DNA of 64,000 bases from Geothermovivens sp964644845 (GTDB lineage Bacteria; Zhuqueibacterota; Zhuqueibacteria; Oleimicrobiales; Geothermoviventaceae): contig CAZXXS010000052.1 in the NCBI GenBank assembly GCA_964644845.1, forward strand, positions 42,887 through 106,886, given 5' to 3'. A program made the position numbers and the translations under genes. How positions within the stretch are numbered: the stretch's first letter is position 1; each line of letters begins with the position of its first letter. This document shows positions 24,954 through 34,494 of the stretch, piece by piece. Below the pieces are notes generated by a model. It was given only the letters and a program-made list of their open reading frames with translations. It was not told the DNA's origin and searched no databases.

Positions 24954-26198
24954 ATGAGCAGACTCTACCGTACAGCGCTTTCCCTCTGGGAAGGAGTCAG
25001 GATCGCAGTCGAGGCTCTAATGGCTTACAAACTGCGTACGGTGCTCACCACACTGGGCATCGTGATCGGTGTGACAACGGTGGTAACAATCGTGGCGCTG
25101 GTTGAGGGCCTCAATCACGCTTTCACACGCGAAATCTCGCAGCTGGGCACAGCGACGCTCTACGTCGAGAAATTCCCTTGGATCATGAAAGGGAACAGCT
25201 TCTGGATCTACCGCAACCGTCGCGACATCACGATGAAAGAGGTGAGGGCAATTCGCAAATACGCCACCTTGGTGGAAGCTGTGGCGCCGACTGTTGTGGT
25301 AACCCGGGATGTGAAGTACCGAAACCGTCGTGTGAGCGGCGTGCGTTTGGTGGGAACCGACGAAAACTACATGGTGACGAGTAACGCTTTGCCGGAAATT
25401 GGTCGTTTTCTCACTGCAAACGACGTTTCACACCGGCGGGCAGTGTGCGTACTTGGGTGGGAAGTAGCTGAAAAGCTTTTCAAGGGCGAAGACCCGATTG
25501 GCAAGCGGGTGAAGGTTGGGGGGTATCCCGTTCGTGTGATCGGTGTGCTGGTCAAAAAGGGAAAGATGTTCGACTTCAATTTGGACACGTACGTTGTGGT
25601 ACCGATTGGCTTGTTTCGGAAAATCACCGGCGTTCACCGCCGTGTGGACCAGATTGAGGTCAAAGTGAAGGATCCGTCTTTGATGGAGGATGCTCGCTAC
25701 GAACTGGAGGGGATCTTGCGGCGAGTACGGAAAGTGCCACCGGGTGCGAAGAACGATTTTGCCATCAACGAGCAGAGCATGTTGATGCAAACCTACAAGA
25801 ACCTGACGACGTCGCTCTGGGCGGTCGCGATTGGTGTGGGATCCATCTCGCTGCTTGTAGGAGGGATCGGGATCATGAACATCCTCCTGGTGAGCGTGAC
25901 CGAACGTACACGAGAAATCGGCATTCGCAAAGCGGTTGGGGCCAAGAATCGCGACATTCTCTGGCAGTTTCTGGTGGAGTCGATGTTCATCGTGTCGCTC
26001 GGTGTGGTGATCGGCATCGGGCTGGCCATTGTTTTGGCCAAGCTGATCGCTTCCATGACGCCGATCCCGGCGGCCATCACCGGCTGGATTGTAGCATTGG
26101 GCATCGGCTTTGTGCTGACGATTGGACTTGTGTTCGGTATTTACCCGGCGAGTCGCGCAGCTCGACTGAATCCGATTGAGTCGCTGCGCTACGAGTAG
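24954..26198 (+). CDS. MacB-type ABC permease 1
   Basis: 414 residues. One N-terminal membrane helix (LRTVLTTLGIVIGVTTVVTIVALVEG), a large periplasmic MacB_PCD domain, and three C-terminal helices of the FtsX domain, with GGIGIMNILLVSVTERTREIGIRKAVGAK as the hallmark (split here over two helices). The chain ends NPIESLRYE. It is a paralogue of the next gene; the two probably form a heterodimer with the ATPase upstream. The export substrate is unknown. Confidence 0.93.
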   Translation: MSRLYRTALSLWEGVRIAVEALMAYKLRTVLTTLGIVIGVTTVVTIVALVEGLNHAFTREISQLGTATLYVEKFPWIMKGNSFWIYRNRRDITMKEVRAIRKYATLVEAVAPTVVVTRDVKYRNRRVSGVRLVGTDENYMVTSNALPEIGRFLTANDVSHRRAVCVLGWEVAEKLFKGEDPIGKRVKVGGYPVRVIGVLVKKGKMFDFNLDTYVVVPIGLFRKITGVHRRVDQIEVKVKDPSLMEDARYELEGILRRVRKVPPGAKNDFAINEQSMLMQTYKNLTTSLWAVAIGVGSISLLVGGIGIMNILLVSVTERTREIGIRKAVGAKNRDILWQFLVESMFIVSLGVVIGIGLAIVLAKLIASMTPIPAAITGWIVALGIGFVLTIGLVFGIYPASRAARLNPIESLRYE

Positions 26199-26227
26199 CG
26201 TTAGCTGCACTTTGGCAAAGGACTGAG

Positions 26228-27454
26228 ATGGTCATTGGTGAACATTTTTCGGTTGCCCTGAGTAGCATCCGCGCCAACAAGCTGCGTTCGTTTCTGACCC
26301 TTTTGGGCATCGTGATTGGTGTGATGACCATCATCGCGATGCAGTCGCTCGTCGAGGGATTGAAGCGGAATGTAGCTGAACAGCTTCAGATCCTTGGAAA
26401 CGATGTTTTTCAGGTGCAGAAGTACCCTCCAATCAGCATCGGCGGGGCGAACTGGCGCAAGTACAGGAACCGCAAAAACATCACGCGGGCCGAAGCGAGG
26501 GCAGTGCGCGAACGAGCCACAGCGGTGAAGGCCGTGTCTGAACAGGCTTACCGCGGTGGCGCAACCATCCAGTTCAAGGACAAGAAGACCTTGCCGACGG
26601 TCCTGATTGTCGGCACTACCCCCGAGTACCTGCAGACAAACGGACAAGCCATGGCTGCCGGGCGATTCATCTCGGAGGTGGATGTGGAGCGCAGCCGAAG
26701 GGTGGTGGTGCTCGGCATGGATGTGGTGGAGCGGCTTTTCCCCTGGGGCGACCCCGTGGACCAGTGGGTGCTCGTGGAAGGCCACAAGTTCAAAGTGATC
26801 GGTGTGCTGGCCAAACAAGGGGCTATTTTTGGGCAGAGCCGTGATAATGTGGTGTACGTGCCGATTACGACCTTTCTGAAAAGCTGGGGCAAGAATCGGT
26901 CGTTGTCGCTCAGCATTCAGGCCAGGAGTCCGGCCTTGTACACCGAGGCCATGGAACAAACCATCGGGATCCTACGGGCAGTGCGGAAAGTCCCCCCGTG
27001 GGAAGACAACGATTTCGAGATTTTCTCCAACGAAACGCTGGTTGAAACGTTCAACAACCTGACACGGTACATCCGGTTGGCTGCCTACGTGATCGCCTCG
27101 ATTTCGCTAATCGTTGCGGGTGTCGGGATCATGAACATCATGCTGGTGACCGTGATGGAGCGAACACGGGAGATCGGCATCCGCAAGGCAGTGGGCGCCA
27201 AGAAAAGCGACATCATGATGCAGTTTCTGGTCGAAGCGATTACGCTGAGCGAAGTTGGTGGCGTGATCGGGATCATCCTCGGAGTGTCGATTGGCAAGCT
27301 TGTGAGCTTGCTGACGCCGCTTCCGGCAGTAGTGCCGATTTGGACGCTCTTTGTAGGCTTGCTGTTCTGCTCCGTGGTTGGCCTGGTGTTCGGGGTCTAC
27401 CCGGCCACGAAGGCTGCTTCGATGGATCCCATCGTGGCTCTTCGATACGAGTAG
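26228..27454 (+). CDS. MacB-type ABC permease 2
   Basis: 408 residues, ATG six bases behind AAGGAC and 29 bases after the previous stop. It shares the whole architecture of permease 1: LRSFLTLLGIVIGVMTIIAM, a periplasmic domain, then GVGIMNIMLVTVMERTREIG and a final DPIVALRYE. The pair looks like a tandem duplication followed by divergence, since the periplasmic domains differ strongly while the FtsX helices stay similar. It completes the tripartite efflux set. Confidence 0.93.
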   Translation: MVIGEHFSVALSSIRANKLRSFLTLLGIVIGVMTIIAMQSLVEGLKRNVAEQLQILGNDVFQVQKYPPISIGGANWRKYRNRKNITRAEARAVRERATAVKAVSEQAYRGGATIQFKDKKTLPTVLIVGTTPEYLQTNGQAMAAGRFISEVDVERSRRVVVLGMDVVERLFPWGDPVDQWVLVEGHKFKVIGVLAKQGAIFGQSRDNVVYVPITTFLKSWGKNRSLSLSIQARSPALYTEAMEQTIGILRAVRKVPPWEDNDFEIFSNETLVETFNNLTRYIRLAAYVIASISLIVAGVGIMNIMLVTVMERTREIGIRKAVGAKKSDIMMQFLVEAITLSEVGGVIGIILGVSIGKLVSLLTPLPAVVPIWTLFVGLLFCSVVGLVFGVYPATKAASMDPIVALRYE

Positions 27455-27579
27455 TGCTGCCGGATGGCTCGGCGCGGTTGCGGCAGGGCATCACTGGGAG
27501 GCTGCAAGTCGCAGCTTCGATCGGTTGTAAGAAAGTTTGCGCAATTGGGAAATTGGATTGGTTAAGGGCAGGTTCGTTT

Positions 27580-28581
27580 GTGACGGGTAGGAAGTCGGCT
27601 GCGTTTGTTCTTTGGGTTTCGTTTGCTGGGCTTGTGGGTGTCAGTGGCTGTCACCGGCAACCAAATCCGCCGGGCGAGCTACGCGACTACCGTGCCGAAA
27701 TGCGCGCATTCGTGGCCAACATCAGCGCTACGGCGAAACGGAGTAATCCAACCTTCGTTGTAATTGCCCAGGACGGGTTGGATTTGCTCACCGAGAGTGG
27801 GGAACCCTCAGGAAAACCCGTGCAAAGCTACGTGCGTGCTCTGGATGGCGTTGGCCAGGAGGACGTGTACTACGGCTACGCTGGGGACGGCGTTGAGACG
27901 CCTCACGATGTCCGCAGCCGTTACCAGGGATTTCTGGATCTTGCTCTTGATCAAGGTCTCGCCGTTTTTGTAACCGACTACTGTACGACCTGTGCCCAGG
28001 CTCAGAAAGCCCACGAGCTGGCAAGTGCACGCGGTTACGTGGAATTCGCCGCTGAACGTCGCGATCTGGACAACATTCCATCCTGTCTTGGCACCCCTCC
28101 CGATGCGAACAATGGCGACGTAAGACGTCTCCACGACGTGCGCAACTTCCTTTACCTAATCAACCCCCACAATTTCCACACGCGGGACCAGTTTGTGAAC
28201 GCGCTGGCCAACACGGCGTACGACATGCTGATTCTGGACTTTTCATTCAACGGCCAGCCCTACACGCAGGGCGAGCTCAACCGCCTGAAGCGCAAAGCAA
28301 GCGGTGCGCGGCGGATGGTGATCGCTTACATGAGCATCGGCGAGGCCGAAGACTACCGCCCCTACTGGAAGTCGGAGTGGACCGAGACGCCCCCAGCCTG
28401 GCTGCTCGACGAGAATCCGGACTGGCCCGGCAACTACACGGTTCGATTCTGGTACCCGCAGTGGCAGAGCATCATCGTGGATTCCACAGAATCGTACCTG
28501 AAACAAATCGTCCGGACCGGGTTCGACGGCGTTTATCTGGACAAGGTGGATGTGTACGAGGTGTTTGAGCACCAGAACTGA
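27580..28581 (+). CDS. GH114-like (TM1410-type) lipoprotein glycosidase
   Basis: 333 residues from the GTG at 27580, seven bases behind AGGGCAGG; the open frame extends into the permease gene upstream, but only this start gives a signal peptide with lipobox VSGC. The TIM-barrel resembles endo-alpha-1,4-polygalactosaminidase-type GH114 proteins: MLILDFSFNG, MVIAYMSIGEAEDYRPYW, WLLDENPDWPGNYTVRFWYP and GFDGVYLDKVD. The usual acids of the family appear in the FDGVYLDKVD and IGEAEDY segments. It probably cleaves a galactosamine-containing exopolysaccharide at the cell surface. Confidence 0.82.
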   Translation: MTGRKSAAFVLWVSFAGLVGVSGCHRQPNPPGELRDYRAEMRAFVANISATAKRSNPTFVVIAQDGLDLLTESGEPSGKPVQSYVRALDGVGQEDVYYGYAGDGVETPHDVRSRYQGFLDLALDQGLAVFVTDYCTTCAQAQKAHELASARGYVEFAAERRDLDNIPSCLGTPPDANNGDVRRLHDVRNFLYLINPHNFHTRDQFVNALANTAYDMLILDFSFNGQPYTQGELNRLKRKASGARRMVIAYMSIGEAEDYRPYWKSEWTETPPAWLLDENPDWPGNYTVRFWYPQWQSIIVDSTESYLKQIVRTGFDGVYLDKVDVYEVFEHQN

Positions 28582-29337
28582 ACGACACAAGCCGCGGGAT
28601 TGGGCTACCGCAGCCCGTGTGTCCAGCCTGGATCCGCCGGGTAAGACCCCTACGTCCCTGCCAGAGAACGGACTGAGGCGGTCTTCTGGGTAAAGGAACT
28701 GCGCCGGCTGACGCGTGTCCACTCACAAATGTTCCAACAACCGGAGGCTGTGCACGCCTCTACCGGAGCGCCTTCCATTCCCTGCGAACAACATTCGGTT
28801 GTTTCACACAGTCCCTCCGTTGTTTTGTCTCCTGGACTTTCGGTGCAGACGACGCGCATCTTGACGGGATTCCCTTACCGGGAAAGAGGTGTGATTCGGG
28901 AACGGGAAGTCAAACCATTTTTGGGGGGACACGGGAACCCTTTCTGACCAACTTGGACCTCGAAAGGAGAGCGGCGGCGAAAGGTGGAGCCTTCTTTGCG
29001 TGACCAGAACGAGTCCCATGTGCTGCAGGTATTCCCGGGTCTCGGGTCCAGAACCGCGGAGCGGCTTTGCCAAGGCCTGTCCTGTCGGACGGCGCAAAAA
29101 CGAGGCAACCCCGATTTGCTTCGAGAATCAGGAGTCCCGCCGCAAATGAACAGGTAGGCACAGCAAGTGACCCTTAGTAACGCCCAAGAGCTTGACCTTC
29201 CCTCCACAGTGAGCTAAGCCTCCACGAGTAAGGGGGGAAGCTGGACGTTCTGGCCTGTCTCCAGGCCGTCTGCGAGTTAAATTCCCCGACTGTTTCGGGT
29301 GGAAACGCGAAAGCGCGTTCAAAACACAACCGGTTTC

Positions 29338-29497
29338 AACCGGTTTTCACCTGAATTAGCCGGGGACTTCCAACCACTGGCGAAGACGCAGAGTGGTTTT
29401 AGGTTCCTGTCTCGGTCTGGAAATGATTTTGGGCAACAGGAGCGAGGCCGCTCCGAGGTGTCCGCGAGTTCCCACGGAAAAAATGGGGGAATCTCTG
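29338..29497 (+). repeat. Dispersed intergenic element, copy B
   Basis: The 5' block AACCGGTTTTCACCTGAATT and then AGCCGGGGACTTCCA, and the 3' block CTCCGAGGTGTCCGCGAG and CCCACGG, then ATGGGGGAATCTCTG, match copy A at 10743-10904. The internal pairing TCCG/CGGA replaces CCCCG/CGGGG of copy A, a compensated change. TTCCCA can also pair with TGGGGGAA around a CGGAAAAAA loop. It lies upstream of, and in line with, the RseC-like gene. Confidence 0.65.
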
Positions 29498-29509
29498 TTC
29501 GAGAATCCC

Positions 29510-29538
29510 TTGTCTTCGTTGGCTGTTTTTTGTAAAAT
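29510..29538 (+). promoter_or_regulatory. Sigma-70-like promoter following repeat copy B
   Basis: TTGTCT (29510-29515), 17-base spacer, TAAAAT (29533-29538). It begins 17 bases after the GGGGGAATC block, against 18 bases behind copy A. It would give the RseC-like gene a leader of about 255 bases. Confidence 0.5.
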
Positions 29539-29800
29539 TGCCAGCGCAGCGTTGACTCGCAACGTCCTGCGAGGTGTCGGGCCCGGTCGTGGCCTGAGTG
29601 CCGGAACGCATTTCGCCGGAGCTTGTCACAGCGAGGAGGGCGACCCCGCAGGGCTGAGACTGCAGATTCTGGAGAGGCGGTTCGGCAAACGGATTTGGTA
29701 CAGCGGAGCTCGGTGAAGCAAAAACGCGCGAACCGGCGGGTGGCCCTGGCCGTTTAGATTGAAGTGACGGACAAAAAGAAAGTGGCGGCGGAGAGGTGAC

Positions 29801-30262
29801 GTGCGCGAACAGGGCGTAGTAGTGTCCACAAGCGGTTTGATGGCCGAAGTGCAATTCACGAAAGGGCCACAGTGCGAAGGATGTCATGCCTGTGACGGCT
29901 TCCGTAGCAACAAGGATCTCGGGTCGCTACTGGCGCGGAACGCGGTGGGGGCCCGGCCAGGGGATCGCGTCGAAGTGGAAATCGCACCGAGTGTGTTGCT
30001 GACCTCTGCTTTTCTGGTGTTCATTTTCCCGCTGGTGGGCATGGTTTTGGGTTACGTTGTAGCGACAACCCTGCTGGGCGCTTCGCAATCACTTGGCGTG
30101 CTCGCAGCGTTTGTCGGCCTTGCGGCGGCGCTGGTATCGTTGAGGCTGTACGACAGGGCCTTTGCCAGCAAGAAGAACGCGACACCTGTAATCGTCCGCA
30201 CAGTGACAGACGAAACACTGAATGTGGTCACCGATCGGCTGAAGGGCAGCTACTGGCCTTAG
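29801..30262 (+). CDS. rseC: RseC/SoxR-reducing-system-like membrane protein
   Basis: 153 residues from a GTG behind GAGAGGTGAC. The N-terminus EQGVVVSTSGLMAEVQF and the cysteine cluster CEGCHAC fit the RseC/MucC family. GDRVEVEI leads into two membrane helices (LTSAFLVFIFPLVGMVLGYV and LGVLAAFVGLAAALVSL). In gamma-proteobacteria RseC influences the envelope stress response and SoxR reduction, often beside rnf genes. Neither sigma-E nor rnf genes are adjacent here, so the role is uncertain. Confidence 0.82.
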   Translation: MREQGVVVSTSGLMAEVQFTKGPQCEGCHACDGFRSNKDLGSLLARNAVGARPGDRVEVEIAPSVLLTSAFLVFIFPLVGMVLGYVVATTLLGASQSLGVLAAFVGLAAALVSLRLYDRAFASKKNATPVIVRTVTDETLNVVTDRLKGSYWP

Positions 30263-30364
30263 GGGGATGGGTTCTGCAGGTGGGCCCCTTCTCCTCCCTC
30301 AGAGCGGTGACGTGTACTGCGCTGCTGCGGCTGTCTGAAACGGTGCTTCATGTTATCACTGGCG

Positions 30365-30387
30365 AACCCGCACGGCCCTGGCGGGTT
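30365..30387 (+). terminator. Stem-loop after the RseC-like gene
   Basis: AACCCGC / GCGGGTT, 7-bp stem with a 9-base loop, about 100 bases after the stop. A T-rich stretch follows only at 30413-30424. Confidence 0.35.
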
Positions 30388-30468
30388 GGCGGGGCCTGAA
30401 GCAAATCGGCCCTTTTACTTTCTTGACCGGATTCTCAGTCAGTTACCCCACTTCCTGGAGGTGGTCTT

Positions 30469-33400
30469 TTGAAGCGACGTACGTTTCCTCTTCTTTTTCT
30501 TCTGCTCAACCTGCTGATGTCGTTTTCCCTTCGTGCTTCCGTCCGACTCCTTTCCCAAACGGAGAGGCAACTCGTTGTTCAGGTCGATTTCGAGAATTGG
30601 CGCGTTGATTCGCTGGTCACGCAAAATGGGACGCTTCTCCTGTTCGCTTTCGACGGAGCCCAACTCCTTGGGAAAGTTGGGCAGCCACAAATTCCGACGC
30701 AGACGTTTTTGGTAGGTTCGCCCGAGAATGCGAATGTACGGGTGACACCGGTTGCCGTTGTTTCTGAGAGGCAGCTGCGGGGTGTGACAGTAGCACCACA
30801 ACCGAGACTCCGGCGGGATGGCGAGCTTGGAACAGTGCTGGCTTCGTACGTGCCCGACCGCGTTGTCTACGGTGCCAAGAGCTGGTTGCCGGAGTCTCCC
30901 GTTGTCAAGGTGGAAACGGGGCTCGTTCGCCAGCAGCCGGTGGCGCGTGTGTGTGTAGCGGGCCTGCGATTTCTGCCTGCCGAGAAGCGGGTGCAACTTT
31001 ACCGTTCAGTGACACTGCGAATCGAGTTCTCGGGGGGCAACCCAACGCGCACCGGGCAGAGAAATGTCGGCGAAGATCGCTTTCTGGAGAATGTTTTGGT
31101 CAATCCTGCTCAGGCTCGAGCGTGGAGCGTACCTTTGCCGAAGACGCTTTCGAAGCGTCAGCGTCGCTTTACGGCTGGACCCTGGTACAAGCTGACCGTC
31201 CGAAAAACTGGAATTTACAAAGTGGACGGCAAAGCTTTGCAGGCAGCTGGCATCGATCTGGGTGACATCGACGTAAAGACACTGCGTTTGTACAACAACG
31301 GCGGTCGCGAGTTGCCCCGCTCACTCACTGCGCCGCGCCCCGACAGCCTGATCGAGAACGCGATCATCGTTGTGGACGGAGGGGACAACCATTTCGACCC
31401 GGATGACTACATCCTTTTCTACGGGAAAAGTGTGAGCGGCTGGGAGTACGATCCCCGCGAGCACCGTTTTCGCCACTACATTAACCACTACACTTACGAC
31501 AACATTTACTGGTTGACGTGGGGAGGCGGCGTGCCCGGCAAGCGCATGCGGCGCGTCCACTCGGTCAACGACGGGACGGACTTGCCGCTGTTTGAAACGT
31601 ACCGGGAGCGGGAGTTCCTGGAAGAAGAGTTGGAAAACCCGCTGCATTCGGGATTGGACTGGCTCGGCCGCAAATTCAGCAATTCGCCTGGGGGGAGGGT
31701 GCGCGATTTCTCGCTGGACTGGTCTGGGGCTGTGCCGACTGACACCGTGGACGTTCGGGTTCGGGTCGCTTCTTCTGTCTCTACCACGCACACATTTCGA
31801 GTTTATCTGAACAACCACCTGGTGGGCAGTACCTCGTTCCGGGCGTACAGCTCGCCAGACAACAAACGTGTTGAGTACCGTACAATCCAGGCAAGCAAAC
31901 CCAACCTGGCAGTGGATGGAACCAACACGTTGACGATCGAGTACGCCGGTCAGTCCGACGTGTCCGAATCGTACCTCGACTGGTACGAGTTGGAGTACGG
32001 CCGCAGACTTGAAGCGCGTGACAACGTGCTTGCATTCACTTTGGCGGCGACCGCCAGCGGGTTACGCGCACGACTCACGGGTTTCACCGGCGAGGATGTG
32101 CGCGTGTTCGACGTGACAAGATTCTACGACGTACGCGAAGTTGTCGGATTTGTGCGTCAGGGGAGCGCGATTGTCTTCGGCGACACAACTTCCGGCGAGG
32201 TTTGGGGTAAACGCTACATCGCCCTTACGCCGGAGCATTTTTTGAAAGTGGAAAAGATCGCCAAGGACAAACCAAGCGACCTGCGGCAACGGGCCCGGCA
32301 AGCCGACATGATCATCATCGCCCACGACGATTTCGAGAATCAGGCGATGCAACTTAAGAGTTTGCACGAGAATTCTTCCGTTGAACCGCTCAAAACGGAG
32401 GTTGTGCTCATCTCCGACGTGTTCGATGAGTTTTCGTGGGGATTACTCGATCCCACCGCCATTCGCGATTTCTTGCGCTTCGCCTACCTGCACTGGGGAC
32501 AGCCCCGGTACGTGTTGCTAATGGGTGATGGCGATTACGACTACAAGAACCTGATCAGTTCGCTGGATCAGAATTGGATCCCGCCGTACGAAACCACGGA
32601 GACGGACGAGCAGTCGAACCGCACCACGGACGATTGGTTTACCTACGTTTCCGGAAACGATGATTTGATGGACATGGCCATCGGGAGGCTGCCGGTTCGT
32701 AGCCCGGAAGAAGCGCAGGCTGTGGTGGACAAACTGATTTCGTACGTCACCCAGCCGGAGTACGGAGTGTGGAAAAACACCCTGACGATGGTCGCTGACG
32801 ACGAGCTCGTGGGTGGTGGTGTTGGCAACGAGGTCATCCACACGACCGACGCAGAGTACGTGGCCGAAAACTACTTTCCGAAGCTGTTCGACGTACAAAA
32901 GGTTTACCTGATGGAGTACCCGGCCGTCCTCACGGCGGCGTACGCGGGCGTGACCAAACCCAAAGCTACCGAGGCACTGCTGGACCGAATCAACCGGGGT
33001 ACGTTGATTCTCAACTTCGTGGGTCACGGCGCGCCGCGCCTTTGGACACACGAGCGGGTGTTGCTGGCGTCGAGGGATTTCGATCTGATTCAGAACGGTC
33101 GACGGCAAGCGCTGTGGGTGGCAGCCACCTGCGACTTCGGCCGTTTCGATGACCCGCGCGAGCAAAGCCTGTCCGAGGATTTGGTCAACGTGGAGGGCCG
33201 TGGCGCGATCGGCGTTGTTTCATCCGCACGACTCGCTTTTGCCGGACTGAACACGAGTTTCAACCGCCGTTTCATGAAACACCTGTTTCTACCGTACGGC
33301 GACACAGGGCTCACCACGCCCGTGGGGCAAGCGGTGATGCTGGCCAAGCTCGACGCGGGCAACTCTCTGAACGATCAAAAATACAACCTCCTTGGCGACC

Positions 33401-34458
33401 CTGCGCTGCGAATTGCGGCTCCGCAGCTTCGGGTGAACGTAACGGATTTCGAACCGGACAGCATCAAAGCCCTGAGTCGGATGACCATTCACGGCGTCAT
33501 TGTGCAACCAAACGGTCAACCACCGGCTGATCTGGGGGGACGGGTGCTGGTTACCGTTTTCGATTCGAAGAAGCTGCGTACCTACGTAACGGCGGCCGGT
33601 ACGCGCGTGCAGTACTACCTGCCGGGGAACGCGATTTTCCGCGGTGTGGCCAGGGTGGAGAACGGTCGGTTTACGAGTCAGTTCGTGGTGCCCAAGGACA
33701 TTACCTACGGGGGCAAACTGGGCCGGATTGAGGCGTACTACTGGACAGACGAGAAAGACGGCAACGGTTTTGTGGAAGGCATCCCGGTGGGTGGCACCAG
33801 CACCAAACTGGTGGACAGGGAAGGCCCTGTCATTCGCGTCCTGGTCGAAGGGCGCGAGCTCGCACCGGGTGATCCTTTGCCGTTGGGTGCGCAGCTGGTC
33901 GTTCAATTGGTGGATTCCGCCAGCGGCATCAATTTGACCGGCGACATCGGCCACAAGATCACCATCGCTTTCGACAGTGAAGATGCTTCTCCTGTCGATG
34001 TTACGGACCGTTTTCAGTACTTCGAAGGGAGTTACGTTGCAGGGCAATTGCAGTACCCGGTTTCGGGGCTGGAGCCTGGTTCGCACACACTGCGTGTGAA
34101 AGCGTGGGACAATTCCAACAATTCCTCGACCCTCGTCATGGGGGTCGAAATTGTGAAGAGCGAGGAGTTAGCCATCCGAGATGCTCTGAACTACCCTAAC
34201 CCGTTCTCCGAAGAGACAGAATTTACTTTCATGCTCACCCAGGATGCTACTGTGACGCTTCAAGTGTTCACGGTTTCCGGACGTAAGGTGTACGAGGTTG
34301 GGCCGTTTGCCTGTGCGCGAGGTTACACGGCTCTGTCCTGGGACGGTCTCGATGTTGAAGGGGATGCGTTGGCCAACGGTGTTTACCTCTACCGGATTGT
34401 GGCGAGGACCGACAAGGCCAAAGCCGAGACAATTGGGAAACTTGTGATCGCACGCTGA
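30469..34458 (+). CDS. porU: PorU-like C25-family cysteine peptidase with sorting domain
   Basis: 1329 residues from a TTG start behind GGAGGTGG, with a signal peptide (PLLFLLLNLLMSF). A propeptide-like N-terminal third is followed by the gingipain-type C25 domain: YVLLMGDGDYDYKN, the catalytic His in NFVGHGAPRLWTH (His853) and the catalytic Cys in VAATCDFGRF (Cys888). Ig-like domains and a C-terminal sorting domain (NYPNPFSEETEF, SWDGLDVEG, GVYLYRI) complete it. Size and order match PorU, the type IX secretion sortase, which in Porphyromonas keeps its own C-terminal domain. A secreted gingipain-like protease is the alternative. No other por genes lie nearby. Confidence 0.82.
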   Translation: MKRRTFPLLFLLLNLLMSFSLRASVRLLSQTERQLVVQVDFENWRVDSLVTQNGTLLLFAFDGAQLLGKVGQPQIPTQTFLVGSPENANVRVTPVAVVSERQLRGVTVAPQPRLRRDGELGTVLASYVPDRVVYGAKSWLPESPVVKVETGLVRQQPVARVCVAGLRFLPAEKRVQLYRSVTLRIEFSGGNPTRTGQRNVGEDRFLENVLVNPAQARAWSVPLPKTLSKRQRRFTAGPWYKLTVRKTGIYKVDGKALQAAGIDLGDIDVKTLRLYNNGGRELPRSLTAPRPDSLIENAIIVVDGGDNHFDPDDYILFYGKSVSGWEYDPREHRFRHYINHYTYDNIYWLTWGGGVPGKRMRRVHSVNDGTDLPLFETYREREFLEEELENPLHSGLDWLGRKFSNSPGGRVRDFSLDWSGAVPTDTVDVRVRVASSVSTTHTFRVYLNNHLVGSTSFRAYSSPDNKRVEYRTIQASKPNLAVDGTNTLTIEYAGQSDVSESYLDWYELEYGRRLEARDNVLAFTLAATASGLRARLTGFTGEDVRVFDVTRFYDVREVVGFVRQGSAIVFGDTTSGEVWGKRYIALTPEHFLKVEKIAKDKPSDLRQRARQADMIIIAHDDFENQAMQLKSLHENSSVEPLKTEVVLISDVFDEFSWGLLDPTAIRDFLRFAYLHWGQPRYVLLMGDGDYDYKNLISSLDQNWIPPYETTETDEQSNRTTDDWFTYVSGNDDLMDMAIGRLPVRSPEEAQAVVDKLISYVTQPEYGVWKNTLTMVADDELVGGGVGNEVIHTTDAEYVAENYFPKLFDVQKVYLMEYPAVLTAAYAGVTKPKATEALLDRINRGTLILNFVGHGAPRLWTHERVLLASRDFDLIQNGRRQALWVAATCDFGRFDDPREQSLSEDLVNVEGRGAIGVVSSARLAFAGLNTSFNRRFMKHLFLPYGDTGLTTPVGQAVMLAKLDAGNSLNDQKYNLLGDPALRIAAPQLRVNVTDFEPDSIKALSRMTIHGVIVQPNGQPPADLGGRVLVTVFDSKKLRTYVTAAGTRVQYYLPGNAIFRGVARVENGRFTSQFVVPKDITYGGKLGRIEAYYWTDEKDGNGFVEGIPVGGTSTKLVDREGPVIRVLVEGRELAPGDPLPLGAQLVVQLVDSASGINLTGDIGHKITIAFDSEDASPVDVTDRFQYFEGSYVAGQLQYPVSGLEPGSHTLRVKAWDNSNNSSTLVMGVEIVKSEELAIRDALNYPNPFSEETEFTFMLTQDATVTLQVFTVSGRKVYEVGPFACARGYTALSWDGLDVEGDALANGVYLYRIVARTDKAKAETIGKLVIAR

Positions 34459-34494
34459 GCGGGCACGCGAAACTGAGGGAAGCGAGAAAAGCCT

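Larger units (their letters stand above)
28582..29800. other. 1.2 kb region without a credible gene
   Basis: Several short frames are open on both strands but none has coding-like composition, a good ribosome site or a family resemblance. The region includes a small hairpin AACGCG/CGCGTT (29304-29319), the dispersed element copy B (29338-29497) and the promoter-like motif at 29510-29538. A faint inverted resemblance to the element (GCCGCTC, CGAGGT, GGGTTCCCG on the minus strand near 28890-28990) may be a decayed copy. Confidence 0.5.

Noticed and set aside
27340..27579. Upstream start for the GH114-like gene inside the permease gene
   Set aside because: It would bury the lipoprotein signal peptide; the GTG at 27580 gives a proper signal and ribosome site.
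28804..29207. Overlapping minus-strand short frames in the 1.2 kb gap
   Set aside because: No ribosome site and no recognisable fold; composition fits non-coding GC-rich sequence.
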